From Andrena cerasifolii (lineage: Eukaryota > Arthropoda > Insecta > Hymenoptera > Andrenidae): 64,000 nt of DNA. The position numbers and the translations under genes were made by a program. Location of the stretch: the NCBI RefSeq assembly GCF_050908995.1, contig NC_135119.1, forward strand, positions 15,624,001 through 15,688,000, read 5' to 3'. The notes under the pieces were generated by a model. It was not told where the DNA came from. It worked only from the letters and a program-made list of their open reading frames with translations, and ran no database searches. Every line of letters begins with the position of its first letter. The stretch's first letter is position 1. Below are positions 34,728-46,800 of this stretch, one piece after another.

Positions 34728-36648
34728 CCAATGTTTTCTGCGAGAATCTAACTCACTAAAAGAGAGAGATTAATGGCGTGGTGCTCGGTGCCAATTCGGT
34801 ACACTTATTTCAAGCAGTCGGACAAAATGCAGCGAGGAACGGCAAAGTGAGACGAAGTTGGATAATCTGAAGAATTGGACGGAAAGTGGGAAGCAATTCA
34901 AAGTGGTCGATGTACCACCCTTGCTCTCGGGTGACGGGTCAAGCAAGTTCGTTGGCTCTTTTCCGCAGGATGGCCTGGTCTGCTCGCAAACGCTCCGTTA
35001 CAATCTACGTCATCGTTCCAGGCCAACTCCAGCAATTAGAACTACGAATCTTCTGTCCGGACTCTAGAGCAAGTTCACGGGTGTCCCTGTCCATCCACGA
35101 GAGTTTCACTTTTGCGTCATGCGACATCCGCGTGACCGCTATTGTGCGACAGCGACCAGCAGCACTACGAGTCGTTCCCTACCTTCAGAATCGTTTCGTC
35201 CGCTCGGCATCGCTACGTTCCGACTTTATCACCGCTCCAAATATACGCAGATTACGTCCGTGCCCGTAATCTGGCCGAAAGCAAATGCGAGATGCTCGTC
35301 GTCTAATTTTTCATCAGCTTTAGGTAGAATTTGCTACGCGGCCGAGCAACGAATCGTCAAGCTGCGCGAAACATGCCAAACACTGTTTTTGCTAGCCCTC
35401 TACATTCTACAAGGATGAATCATGCCCTAGACACACCGAGCAGCCAGGAGTATTAGCGATGCGAACGTTACGCGAAAACAACAGACTTTTTATTTTTCTA
35501 GTCGGAGTAATTTATTGCCCGCGAGGCAGAAGCACACGCGTCGCGGTGAGTCATAAAAACTCGTTAGGTATATGTATGTAGTAAGCGCCGCGTTGCGCAA
35601 TCCAGCAGTCCCTTTTTCTCCGGTTGGCGTCGATTCTTTCAGTCATTCCTCGTGTATTGTCGGAGCCCGATATGAATTGGTCAGAAGATGTATGGTGTCC
35701 CATTTCAACGGGTACACCACAGAGGCTAGTGTTCTGGAAAGAAGGCACATTCAAAGGAATGTGATTAGCTACGTGAATCGATAATGCCGTGAATGGGTTC
35801 GTTGAGCGCAATCCTCGATAAATCTTTTCTCTGGATTTGCCGTCGATTCACAAAGGTTCAGTTGCCCTTGATATAACACGAAACTGAATCCCTTTCTCTC
35901 TCTCTTTCTCTCTCTCTCTCTATCTCTCTATCTCTCTCTCTCCCCCTCTCTCTCTCCCTCTGTGTGTGTTTCTCTTTGCGCCGGGCAAGCGCATCGGGAA
36001 GTAGCTTTAACGACATCCAGAAATAAGTGTGGTGGACAAATTCTGGAGAGGTCGGTGTACGTCGGTCGACGACCTCCACGGATTCACGCCCTGTCTTCGC
36101 CCCTTGAATTTCTAATTCATTCCGCTGACGAACATAGTTCACGACGCAGGACAAAAACAAAGTTATCTGCCTGTTTAGAGGCAAATAAAAGGGATCGAGC
36201 TGTCCGAGCGATAGTAAACGTTAGAATCGGCGATAAGAACGTGTTTTCAAGCGGTGGCAATCTCGCGTTTGTTTCACGACATCATGCGACGCAAACTTAT
36301 CGAAGGCTTTCTCCTTTTTACAAAATTCCTATGTCTGCGGTTCTCTAGAAGTGTGCGTTATCTTGCTCCTCTACCGATGTTGTGATCCACACGTGCACTT
36401 AAATACTGTTATAGGTACGCGTGTATGCTGTTACGATGTCGGATGATACATTCCTTCCACTCCTCCTCCTGCTCCGCCTGCTCCTTTGTAAACTGCGAGT
36501 TACGTACCAATTCGGACTGTTTTTAACGCGGCCTTACTATGTATGCAAACTGTGGTAATTACTGAGTAAAAGTACTACACAACCGGCATCGCAGGGCAGA
36601 CACGGTTAAATATGGTTGTAGAGACACGGCGCGATTAGCATTTCCATA
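34728..36648. other. Gene-free stretch with CT microsatellite
   Basis: No splice-consistent exon is visible. The longest frames (34886-35269 + and 35962-36348 +) lack features of real proteins. A CT microsatellite lies at 35890-35965. Confidence 0.4.
35890..35965. repeat. (CT)n microsatellite
   Basis: An interrupted CT/CTAT/CCCT run ends in a short GT tract. The Arg/Glu-rich minus-strand frame through it is an artefact. Confidence 0.9.
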
Positions 36649-37545
36649 CAGTGAGTAACGAAAATACTCGGACGCTTTTTGGAATCGCATAACTTTTTTA
36701 AAATTAATCCAAACAACTTGGGTTTTTCTGAAAAGCTAGAAGGACTAGTTTGCTAAGTGACGTGATTCGTCGTTTTGAAAGAAAAAAAATGCAATTGCTC
36801 GTAACAGCGAAGAAAATAGTATCTAAGGGTGTTTGTCTTCAACTTTTTTATCCGAGCCTGTAATGAAAATTCAAAAATCCCGTTTGTAGATTTAAGTAAT
36901 TGTATACATGACTAAAATTTCATGAAAATCGGTTGACGTTGCTCTGAGCTATGAACGCTTAAAGATCGCAGAAGATCGTTTTCGACCTTATCCTGAGATC
37001 TTTAAGCGTTTATTGGCATTTTCTTATTTCCGCTACGCAATCTGGTGGCGAAAATTAAAGCAGCCTAATCGGGTTAGCTGTCACATGTAACTGGCAGTAT
37101 TGGGAACTTCGACTGTTTGATGATCGATTTTGTAAAATTTAACAGACTATTTAACGACAGAAACATTATTGCACTGTTTCAATACTTGTGTGACACCAGT
37201 CCTGTAACGCGATTCACCCGATTACAGAGCTTACTTTAGTAGATGGCGCTCGCACAGTATTTTCCAATAGCTCAGAGCAACGTTAACCGATTCTGATGAA
37301 ATTTTAGGCATGTATACAACTTACTTGGATCTACAAACGGGTCTTTTGAATTTTCATTACAGGCTCACAAAAAAAATTTAAAAAACGACCTTTACTATTT
37401 TTTTTTTTCTTTTACTATTCCGACCAAGTGCATTTTCTTTCAAAACGACGAAACACGTCACATAGCAAACTAATCGTTCTAGCTTCTCAAAAACACTCAG
37501 GTCGTTTGGATTCATTTTAAAAAAGTTATGCGATTTTAAACGAAG
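36649..37545. mobile_element. Tc1-like long inverted-repeat element
   Basis: The left end CAGTGAGTAACGAAAATACT is preceded by TA (36647-36648). The arms of about 280 bp pair: gcataacttttttaaaat (left) with attttaaaaaagttatgc (right), cgattttcat-type and agctcagagcaacgtt blocks, and tctacaaacggg with cccgtttgtaga. The right arm is recognisable to about 37545, where the terminal CAGT is no longer visible, so that end is degraded or truncated. It is non-coding. Confidence 0.7.
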
Positions 37546-38276
37546 TTTCGAAGAATCGTAGAGCAGGTAGGTGCGTTAAAAATATCAAACGTCATGTAAA
37601 AGTCGTTTACACGCGCTGCATCAAGGTCAATCACCTGTTATGCCCTAAATGAGTTGCTTCTATGCCCTTTTTGGCTGTTTTTTGGCCATTTTTTGGGCGT
37701 AGAGGCCGGCACGCATGGACGACGTCGGCGTCGATGGTGTTGAACGAAACACACGCGCGCTAAAAGAGAAGAGCTGGTCGAAGCTAAGCACCATGCGGAA
37801 GACCTTGGAGCAAGAAGAAACTTTTGCGCATCCTATTCTTTCACCTTGAAGCGTGGATCCACGTGCGCGTATTCGACGGTCGGGCGAAGCTCTCGTTTCT
37901 TTTATCTTCCGTGAAAACGGGCTGGTGAAAAAATTTATTTCTTCGATTTCAGTCCGAAAATATCGCGGTTTTATCTCCCAATGAGAAGAAGCTCGTGTTG
38001 CCGCAAGAATGCCGCGAACCAGAAAATCGCTCGACTTTATGCCTCGCTGTTAAAGAAACGAGAATAACCTCAGACTTAATTTCTATTTCCGCACGTAACC
38101 TATCGTTTCCGCTTAAATAGCAAATAAGTATTTATCGCCACACCCTAGTACCTAACTTTGAGTACGACCTCGAAAATTTGTTCGTAATAGGGAAATCTCG
38201 AGAAATAGGTACCTACTTGATACTTTAAGTTTAACCAATATCAGCCAGCATTCTTACTTCTTCCTCTGGTGCATCG
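37546..38276. other. Gene-free stretch
   Basis: No exon or repeat structure was noticed, apart from a short duplicated tttttggc/gccattttttggc tract near 37670. Confidence 0.35.
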
Positions 38277-39190
38277 ACGAATAACAGTGGCGGATTTACC
38301 AGGGTGACCGGTGAGCAGTTGTCACCTGGACCCCTACCCAGAAAGGGCCTCAGGGCCCCATCCATAAAAAAAATATGATTTTATCCAAACTATATTTTTT
38401 TCTGTGTTATTACACCGAGCCCGTTTTGAGTAAACTACCGCTTGATTTTCCCGGAAAAGAGTCCCTGCTCAGAAGGCCCACCTAGGGCCCTGTCTTCAAA
38501 AAAAAAATATGATTTTATCCAAACTATATTGTTTTCTGTATTATTACACCGAGCCCGTTTTGAGTAAACTACCGCTTTATTTTCCCGAAAAAGGGTCCCT
38601 GCTCAGAAGGCCCACCTAGGGCCCTGTCTTCAAAAAAAAATATGATTTTATCCAAACTATATTGTTTTCTGTATTATTACACCGAGCCCGTTTTGAGTAA
38701 ACTACCGCTTTATTTTCCCGGAAAAGGGCCCCTGCTCAGAAGGTCCCACCTAGGGCCTTGTCTTCAAAAAAAAAATATGATTTTATCCAAACTATATTGT
38801 TTTCTGTATTATTACACCGAGTCCGTTTTGAGTAAACTACCGCTTTATTTTCCCGGAAAAGGGCCCCTGCTCAGAAGGCCCACCTGGGGCCCTGTCTTCC
38901 AAAAAAAATATGATTTTATCCAAACTATATTGTTTTCTGTATTATTACACCGAGCCAGTTTTGAGTAAACTACCGCTTTATTTTCTCGGAAAAGGGCCCC
39001 TGCTCAGAAGGTCCCACCTAGGGCCTTGTCTTCAAAAAAAAAATATGATTTTATCCAAACTATGTTGTTTTCTGTATTATTACACCGAGCCCGTTTTGAG
39101 TAAACTACCTCCTCATTTTCCCGGAAAAGTGGGCCCCTCGAAACGTTTGCCACCTGGGCCTTTTTTCTTAAATCCGCCACTGACGAACAG
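38277..39190. mobile_element. hAT-type MITE with six 133-135 bp tandem repeats
   Basis: The element (38285-39182, 898 bp) has ends CAGTGGCGGATTTACC and TTAAATCCGCCACTG, flanked by ACGAATAA and ACGAACAG (6 of 8 identical). Six tandem units start at about 38374, 38508, 38641, 38776, 38909 and 39044, each with tatgattttatccaaacta, ttattacaccgag and gagtaaactacc. Each also carries a GGGCCC-rich block. Units differ mostly by A-run length and single bases. The 108- and 102-codon plus frames reading MILSKLYCFLYYYTE are repeat products, not genes. Confidence 0.9.
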
Positions 39191-41811
39191 TGTGTATCTA
39201 CATAACGAATACATTTAAGGAATCATGACACCGAAAGGCACCGTTAGAGTGCATTTACCTCCAACTCGTGCTTGATACCTACGTGCTCAGCTGACTTAGC
39301 TCTCGATAAATAAACTGTGTCTACATAAATAAAAAGAGCGGGTTTGTGTTAAAAGTTGTAAAATAAAAGGAAACCCGAACAACAGATACTTGCTAAGCGG
39401 CAAGAGGTTCGAGGAATTACGTAAGAACGCAGCGCAGCGCGGCGTGGCGCGATCGTTCTCGTTTAATTTGATCCTACTTTTCGACCATACGGAAGTCTTC
39501 CCTTTCACGGAAATCCGGACTTGGAGTTGCGAGTTATTAATTCTATTCATTTATCACGCACACCATCGTCACGGATGCTTACTCAAAGTGGTCCCTGTTT
39601 TCGTGATAAGCCAACTCACGACAGAAATTTACGCAACGCGCGTTCTCGTATGTATGTACTTATGACCTATGTAGTGTACAGCTGTACAGTGTAAATTTAC
39701 GGAACGGCTAGAGATCGAGTAAGGCGATAATAGCGATCGAATGAGTCACTGGTAACTGGAGAACGACAAAGCTCGTTAAAATTAATGAATTCGACGCTTT
39801 TGTCTGGCTCGCATACAAGTTATCCAAATTAGACAGACGTATTTTTACGTCGCGCATTTCCGAGTCCGTCCCATTTTAAATTTCACGAATAATACCGCTC
39901 TTCTATTTTCTTCTATTACGTAGATGTTATTCTGCACGGAAACGAAACAGGATAGAGGACGATTAACCAAAGAAGTTGCTCAAGGAAAACGGCAGGTCGC
40001 ATCGCCGCTCGAACGGTGTAACGTTGAACGTCTAAATTCTTTAAATGATACCTACCCGAATTGTGCTCAAATGATTCTCGGTTTGTCCCGGTCGAACACC
40101 GAACGATGCGGAAAAGGTGTAGGCATATGTATAGGAATAGATAACGAATGTCTCGAAACAACCACGCCTCCCGCAAGTCCAAACAGACACCCCACGTGTT
40201 ACGATATTTTGCGCAGCAAAACTCTTATGCTTCCTCTACTTCTTTACCTTCCAACCACCTTCCCCGGCGCCCTTCCATCGATAACCGACATCCTAAACTA
40301 CGCGTCCCTCTTGTCGACACACGTGTATCACCAGCCACGTTCTACGGATTACCACGAAAACGCTACACCGCAATTACCCTGTTCTCTTTTCGTAGCGAGT
40401 ATGTATAGGCACAGATACATACATAGTAGGTACACGTGTATTTTTCCCATCGCTTTCCGCCTAGCATTTTGGGGCAACTTCCCAACTGTCTGTCCCATTT
40501 ACATACTATCTACGTGCCTATTTAGTTTCAAGTTGGCTGCGTTATAACCTCGGTTATTTCTAATAATATCTGCCTTTAATATGTTGCATCGTTCTCGTGA
40601 TAAGGCGCAGGAATAGGCAAGAGGGGAATGTCTCGAAAGCGTAAGAAGGTTACGTGAATCGGTGGTACTGTAAATAGGTGGGTGTTGGTTTTGCCGGTGC
40701 GATCGTCCAACTGCTGCCACGTGCAGAAACCGGTTCCCGCTGTTATTTTACACGACCGAGCACTGTCCTTTAAAGTTTCTGTTCAACCAACAAACCTCTA
40801 CAGTAATTCTCACGGTAAGAACGTTGATCCGATCGATCGGTTACAATTTGGGGCAAAACTGATTCTAAACAATCTACAAACCGTCGGTTTGTTACCGAGA
40901 TTAAACAATCTCCGATTCCTTAAACGTTCAGGGCGACAGTTCTGATTTCTGATTCGTGCATACATGTACATACCTAATACATCGAACCTAGAGTCAATCT
41001 TTCGGAGAGCAAAGTAATAACTTGCTGTTGTGAAAGCATTGAACCGCCCGAAAACGCTTGATAAACAAAGACGTGAATTTAGTACCGTTAATTCGAGACG
41101 TTATTGTAATCGTTGGAAGCGCGCGTGAGCGATTATCGCATTACTGATGCAACAGCGGATGGCAGTGTCACGAACAATTTCGTCCTCTACGCAGTCGCGA
41201 CGTCTACGTAGCGTACGAAAATGAAAAACATGATTGTAAGAGAAACGAGGGAGGAAAGTGAAATTTCGTCTAATGTATTTGCTGTTGGTCAACCTTAAAG
41301 CCAAAATACGACATAATTTTGACGAAATGTTGTTGAAATGGAGCGCTGATCTATATCGTAGAACAAATAGGAAGGTACTCGTGGAACGTGTAGGTAAACA
41401 AACGACCGTATAACCTTACGTAATAATAATACGGCTGATAAACTTACGACGCAATACCGTAGCGATTATACGGGCAACAAGTTCACGCGATGTCGAGCGA
41501 TTGAAAACAAACCACGATGGCCGACTCACGCCTGCGCATAGTGTACGAACTGTACGAATATTCTACGTATACATACATATACAGACGTAACGCACGTACC
41601 GTGTACGTGTAATAGGCTCTCCTCATGTGATCACATCACGCTACAGAAGCTCGAGTGATGCCACCCGCCCCTTTTCGTTTCTCTCGCTCTTTCTCTTTTT
41701 CTCTTTCCTCCGCATACGTGCTTTGTCCGCTTACATTCAATACACTCAATACAGAGTATTATTCTCGCGTTCGGGCTCAGAGATGCGGGCGTGAGTACGA
41801 GCGCGCGTGAG

Positions 41812-41844
<33 letters not shown>

Positions 41845-42700
41845 GAGAGCAGGAGCGGTTCTCGCGCTCGATCCTTCCTCCTTGCCTACATCGCGCGATG
41901 TATATTGTATACGTGGCGGTGTGACCACTGTGCGCGCGCATCCATTCCCAAAACAACGCACGGCACGCTACCGGCGTCATTTCCCGTATATTTATCTGGC
42001 TCTGTCCTCGCTAACGCGGAGTATAAATGATGCCAGTTGTAAACAACTCGAGTACCTAGACCGAAGACCGAGCCGGTGAACACGTCTCGGTCAAGTTTCG
42101 CGAAAACGTTGATGAGAAACGTTCGCATAGAATGGCGTTATTACTGGCAAGCCAGTTCCAAACGCACGAGAATGACCAGTGACTCTCACGCGTCGGTAGA
42201 GCACTGTGGAAATATTTGCGGACCGTGAATTTCGGATCGGGGTAGCTGAGAAAGAGTTTGTAGAAAGAAAGTAATACAAGGAAGAAGAAGCGGAAAATCT
42301 GAAACGATAGCCTGGGGGTTAACGTGTCTCGTATCGGTCATTCGGCACATCTTGTTTTGGTCTGGGTCAGATTTTGTAACGAACTTTGTTCGATGACGCA
42401 AACTTATGAAGTATCGGTTAACTATATTTCTGCCGCGAATCGATCCGAAGTAGGTAGATACTTGCAAGGGACGAAAAGGTTGCATCATACGGCACGGGTT
42501 TGGTGAAGGACCGCGCGCCGCAGTGGTGCACGATCGGTACGCGTCTCCTCGCGAAGAGAGCCCCTGATAGGGAGCTACGTGACGCGGCGCGGCGCTGTCT
42601 CAGAGGGCGTCAACGAAGTCGTCCGATCCAACGTGGAAGCAACGGAAAGGCGGCTGGGGAGCGCGCAGTGGGGATAGACGTGGACGGGTAGCGTGGAACG
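39191..42700. other. Gene-free stretch upstream of the MNK promoter region
   Basis: No supported exon. The longest frame (39924-40547 +, 207 codons) shows no domain, biased codon use or splice partner. A CA microsatellite lies at 41814-41841. The sequence becomes CpG-rich towards 42500. Confidence 0.45.
41814..41841. repeat. (CA)n microsatellite
   Basis: An uninterrupted CA dinucleotide run of about 14 units. His/Thr- and Cys/Val-rich frames through it are artefacts. Confidence 0.95.
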
Positions 42701-43824
42701 TGAGCGGTAGGGATGTTGGTAAGCGGAGCGGCTAGCGGCCATCTTGCGAGTTCAGTCGGAAACCAACTGCCGAGCAGTGAGGGAAGGTGAACGAAGTGAC
42801 CTGATGTGTTAGCCGAAGGATTTTTAATGCGCTTCCAAGCCCGGTTACCGCTACGTGCGAGAGGCTGTGCGATAGCGTCGACGGAGCAGCATCCATCGCG
42901 GGATCTTCGCATACGGAGAAATCCCGGTTTATCCGGCGAAAAGTCTCAGAGTAGGAAAGGAGGAGGAAGAGGAGGAGGAGGTGGAGGAGGGAAGTCGAAG
43001 GAGCGAAGGTAGAGGCGGCAGAGTTTTTCTCGGCGGTTGAGACGACTCGGGAAATTGGTTTCTCGCGTTGTCTCGCGATTGAAGAACGGGCTGCGGCTTA
43101 TCCACTGGGAACGTTATCGGATTCAACCAAGGCAGTGGACACTGAAGAACTTTATCGCGTGATACCTACGCGTATGCCGCTCTGTAAGTGGGAAGGAGAA
43201 ACTCAACTATGAGCGAATAAGCACGCAAGCTAGCAGACAGAAGGAACAAAAGAAGAAGCGCAGTGTCAAAGTCTGTGATAGTATTTATTGAAAAGATCCA
43301 AATTACGACACGTACCATCGACAACAGCAGCAGCAGCAGCATCTTTTGTCGTTCTGTTCGGAGAGATCGCGGGAGCCAGGGGAGCAAAACGAGTAGAATA
43401 TAGCCTTTATATATTTATTTATATCTGTGATACCAACACTGATATACATCGATCTATCCCGAGGGAGTGAGTCGGTAGAGGGAGAAAAAGAAGAAAGACA
43501 TGCGTACCGTAGAAGAGGTAACGTAACGTAGCGTACCTTGTGCGTTTACCGAACGACGATAGAGCAGCAACTGGGAAGGAAGATTATATCAGTACCTTAG
43601 TGGATATAGGTGTTTTTGTATATACGACTGACTCTTTTTTTACAATTATTGATATCGGGTTAAGTAAGCGAGTGTTCCGTTATTGCTGGTTGGACGAGAA
43701 GAAAAGAGGGACGAGAAGGAAAAGCAACGAGGCGAGAACAGAAGAACCTCCGTATTGAAAAAGAGAACTTCCTTTTTCACTCTTTTTCTGAACGCTACCA
43801 CAAGTGACATTGTCGCGAGCGAAA
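42701..43824 (+). promoter_or_regulatory. Probable MNK promoter and 5' UTR
   Basis: This is a CpG-rich block with GCCATCTT (42738-42745, a YY1/Pho-type core) directly before TCAGTC (42752-42757, an arthropod initiator-like match). It is followed by about 1.07 kb of GGA- and CAG-rich sequence with several short upstream ORFs, leading to the ATG at 43825. If transcription starts here, MNK has a long 5' leader; an unseen 5' intron is possible. No TATA box is apparent. Confidence 0.35.
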
Positions 43825-43879
43825 ATGGTGGAGAAAATTCTGGAAGAACGGGAGGACGGGGGCCAGGAGGCGGGAAGAG
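43825..43879 (+). CDS. Lk6: MNK coding exon 1 (start codon)
   Basis: Encodes MVEKILEEREDGGQEAGR plus the first base of codon 19; donor G|GTAAGAG. It has no domain of its own. It is supported by exact phase with exon 2. Confidence 0.8.
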
Positions 43880-46800
43880 GTAAGAGAAATATACTATATA
43901 TACGTTTCTGTAGTCTCTTCGATCTAATGCCATGCCGATCTATCGTTTGTGTTCGAAGAAACCGATATTGGACAGTGGTACGCGGTACATAATCTGTACA
44001 TATGTATATGCGCCACTCTCTACGAGCACTTCCGAGACTGTTCACAACATTTTTATGTTTACGCTTCGCGGCCGGCACGGTTGATGGTTCAAAACAATTC
44101 GGTGGCCGCTCGTTTCTTTCGATCTATTCTTTTGCTCTCAACGTTCGCGCGTTGTACATCGAGTAGGCTTGACACGCGCGTACGTTAAACGATACGTGTA
44201 GTTCCGACCAACCGTGAAATCTGCTACTGTTTTCAAGATTTGCCGCAATGGAAGACCAGAGAACGAGACGATCAAAGCTGCTTGACAGAACTTTCTCGAA
44301 ACCGGTACCTACACCCATTCCGTTGCCAACGTTCCTCGCTCCGCGTTTCGCTGTTTAACCGCTTTCGCCTTGAAATTGATTTACAAATCATACCTCTCGA
44401 TGTATCAGTTTCTTTCGAATATGTACTCTGATCACTTCGAACCGACCAACTATCGAAAGGCAACGTCTTCTTATTGTTAGCGACGAATATTATACTATAT
44501 ATCCTTCTTTAGCAGAAAATAAGCTCGCAATGATCGAAATATGTACATAACGCGATAGCCATTACAGCGTTACCCTCTGAAGTCCGTCGAAAACAAATTC
44601 GCGTCTGTCTCCTATTTCGTACAAATTTCACTGCATATTAGATACGCCGGATTTGTAGTTGCACGAAGAGAACAATTATAAAAAAGAATATATTAAAATT
44701 GTTTTTCGTGTTTCGAGCGATATTCAGTGGTTGCTGGTGAAAATTTAGGAATATTTCGGGTAAAAATCGTTGTTTGAACCGTTGCGGGGGGGTTGGAAAG
44801 GCGGTGGGACGCGAATGGAGGCGAATACGCCGAATAGAGAGGCGACGCGACGCTACGCGCGTCGTTGAATTATTTTCGAGGGTCTAAGTGGGTTAGTCGG
44901 CTTGTTCGAGTTGGACGCGTATCGCGAAGGGCGTCAGTAAGGGCAACCCAAACAAAGAACACGTCCCGTGGAAGTGGGGGGGGGGGGGCCTTGCGCATGT
45001 CTGATTCGTGGCTCCACTTCGTTTAAAGGGAAGGGTTCGTTCCGAAGGGCAATGGGATTTCTGCGTTTTATGTAGCACGTCAAAACTCACTCGTGAAAAA
45101 CTCGGTGCGATCTGAAGCAAGGCAATTCTCATTGTAAAAAGAAAAACTTTCTGTTTACCAACGGATTGATTTTGAAAATCTGCCGAATAGCTTCTCGCGC
45201 TTCTTCGACTCGCAGTTTCAAATTTACACAGAGCTTCAGAAGGGAAAGATCGCAGAATAATAATATATACAAATAAGCGTGAAAATTACGAAACTGGTAG
45301 AAGTAAGATCGTGAAAATAAAATCTCTAATGAACGCTGTTATTGTGTTGCGCGGAGTTGAACTTGATTTCGCAAAAAATGATGCTCGGGTTCTGGTGATT
45401 GAGCCGCCTGCGTTCCAACGGTCGTTGATGCGCATCTACGTGGCACGTATTTTTTTTTTGCCGATTACTTTTTCTAATCTGGCAGTCGTTGGTAGGACGA
45501 AGATAAATTGCAAGCGACAAATAACAAAAGACGAGGAAACTGGTATAAATCGTAAGGTATCATCAACTGCCACTGTCGATATGGGCTTTTGCATTCTCGT
45601 CGTTGGTTTGGCGGATGCAACGACAGTATCGTGCGTGCATATCTCGCGTAAGATGGCGGCGTTCCTTTTCCGTGCCAGTCATTGAACTCTGGGTGGTCGG
45701 TGGCGTCTGTGGCGTCGGCTGTGCACTTTGTTGCTTTTCATCCGGCCTTGCAAACAATAATCTACATACCTACTCGCTGCAGACTAAATTACACTGGTGT
45801 GTAGATTAATATTACTCGACCAAACCATTCCTTTAGCGACGGGGGCATTTTTTGTTGTTGTTGCGCAGTTGTGGCTGTAAAAATGAACTCTTGTCCGTAA
45901 CTCGTGCGCGTAGTTGCAGCCGGAGGCGTGCCAATTTAATCTTGTCTCGAGGAACTAATTTATGTTAAAGCCCGGGGTTTTTGAACAAAGTTCGAAGATC
46001 GGCACTTTCTGTAACGCAACGTTTGCACACCAGATATATGCATACTATATCGTTCGAGGCGGGAATCTCTCAGCTCGTGTTTGTTTTTTTTTTTTTATTT
46101 TCCTTCGAAAATTTATCTTCGCGTCACTCTCAATCTCGGTAAGAATTGCGCTGCCAAAGGTATTGTAAACGCGTTGCAACAAGGACAGTGATGAAAATAC
46201 TTGCTCGTTATACTTTCATGATTGCTTGCTGTCGTCCCCATCGACTCCGCTGGTTTCTCCTCGACCCACGCGAACTCGTACACTTTCGACTGGAAGGAGT
46301 GGCAGTGTGGCACTCGCATAATTCCTAATACTTGGCTGTACGATTTATTTTAGCTGCGTTACCACACTTACCTACCTTAACTACCCGAGCTGCGCCAAAA
46401 CTTACCGTTCCAACAATTCTTTCACAGGCTTCAATATTTGTTTTTTTTTTATTATTGATTTAATAGTATTCCCGATCGCTTAAATTAAATTGCGCGTGTC
46501 CCTTTCCGGAAGATGAGCTGGCGCTGAGCGTAACGATATAAGTATATTTCTTGGTCGAACGGTTAACTAACGGACGCCTAAAGTAGTCTTATTGTCGTTG
46601 ACAGAAGCAACGGGAGCCACGCGGTTCTTCTGCCACTGTAAATGCACGATATCGCATCAGCCTCGAGAATAATTGGATAGTAATTAGACAGTAATTCCTG
46701 AGACGCTGTACATACAACAAATTCTACTAACAAGGGGAGGACACCATGTGGTAGACACCGATTTTGATGAGCCTTGCCACGATGGATCTATGTCGAAAAT

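Noticed and set aside
38642..39218. Repeated MILSKLYCFLYYYTE frames of 102-108 codons
   Set aside because: They derive from the tandem units of the hAT MITE; frame changes occur wherever A-run length differs.
39924..40547. 207-codon plus-strand frame
   Set aside because: Mixed composition, no domain, no codon bias, and no exon partners.
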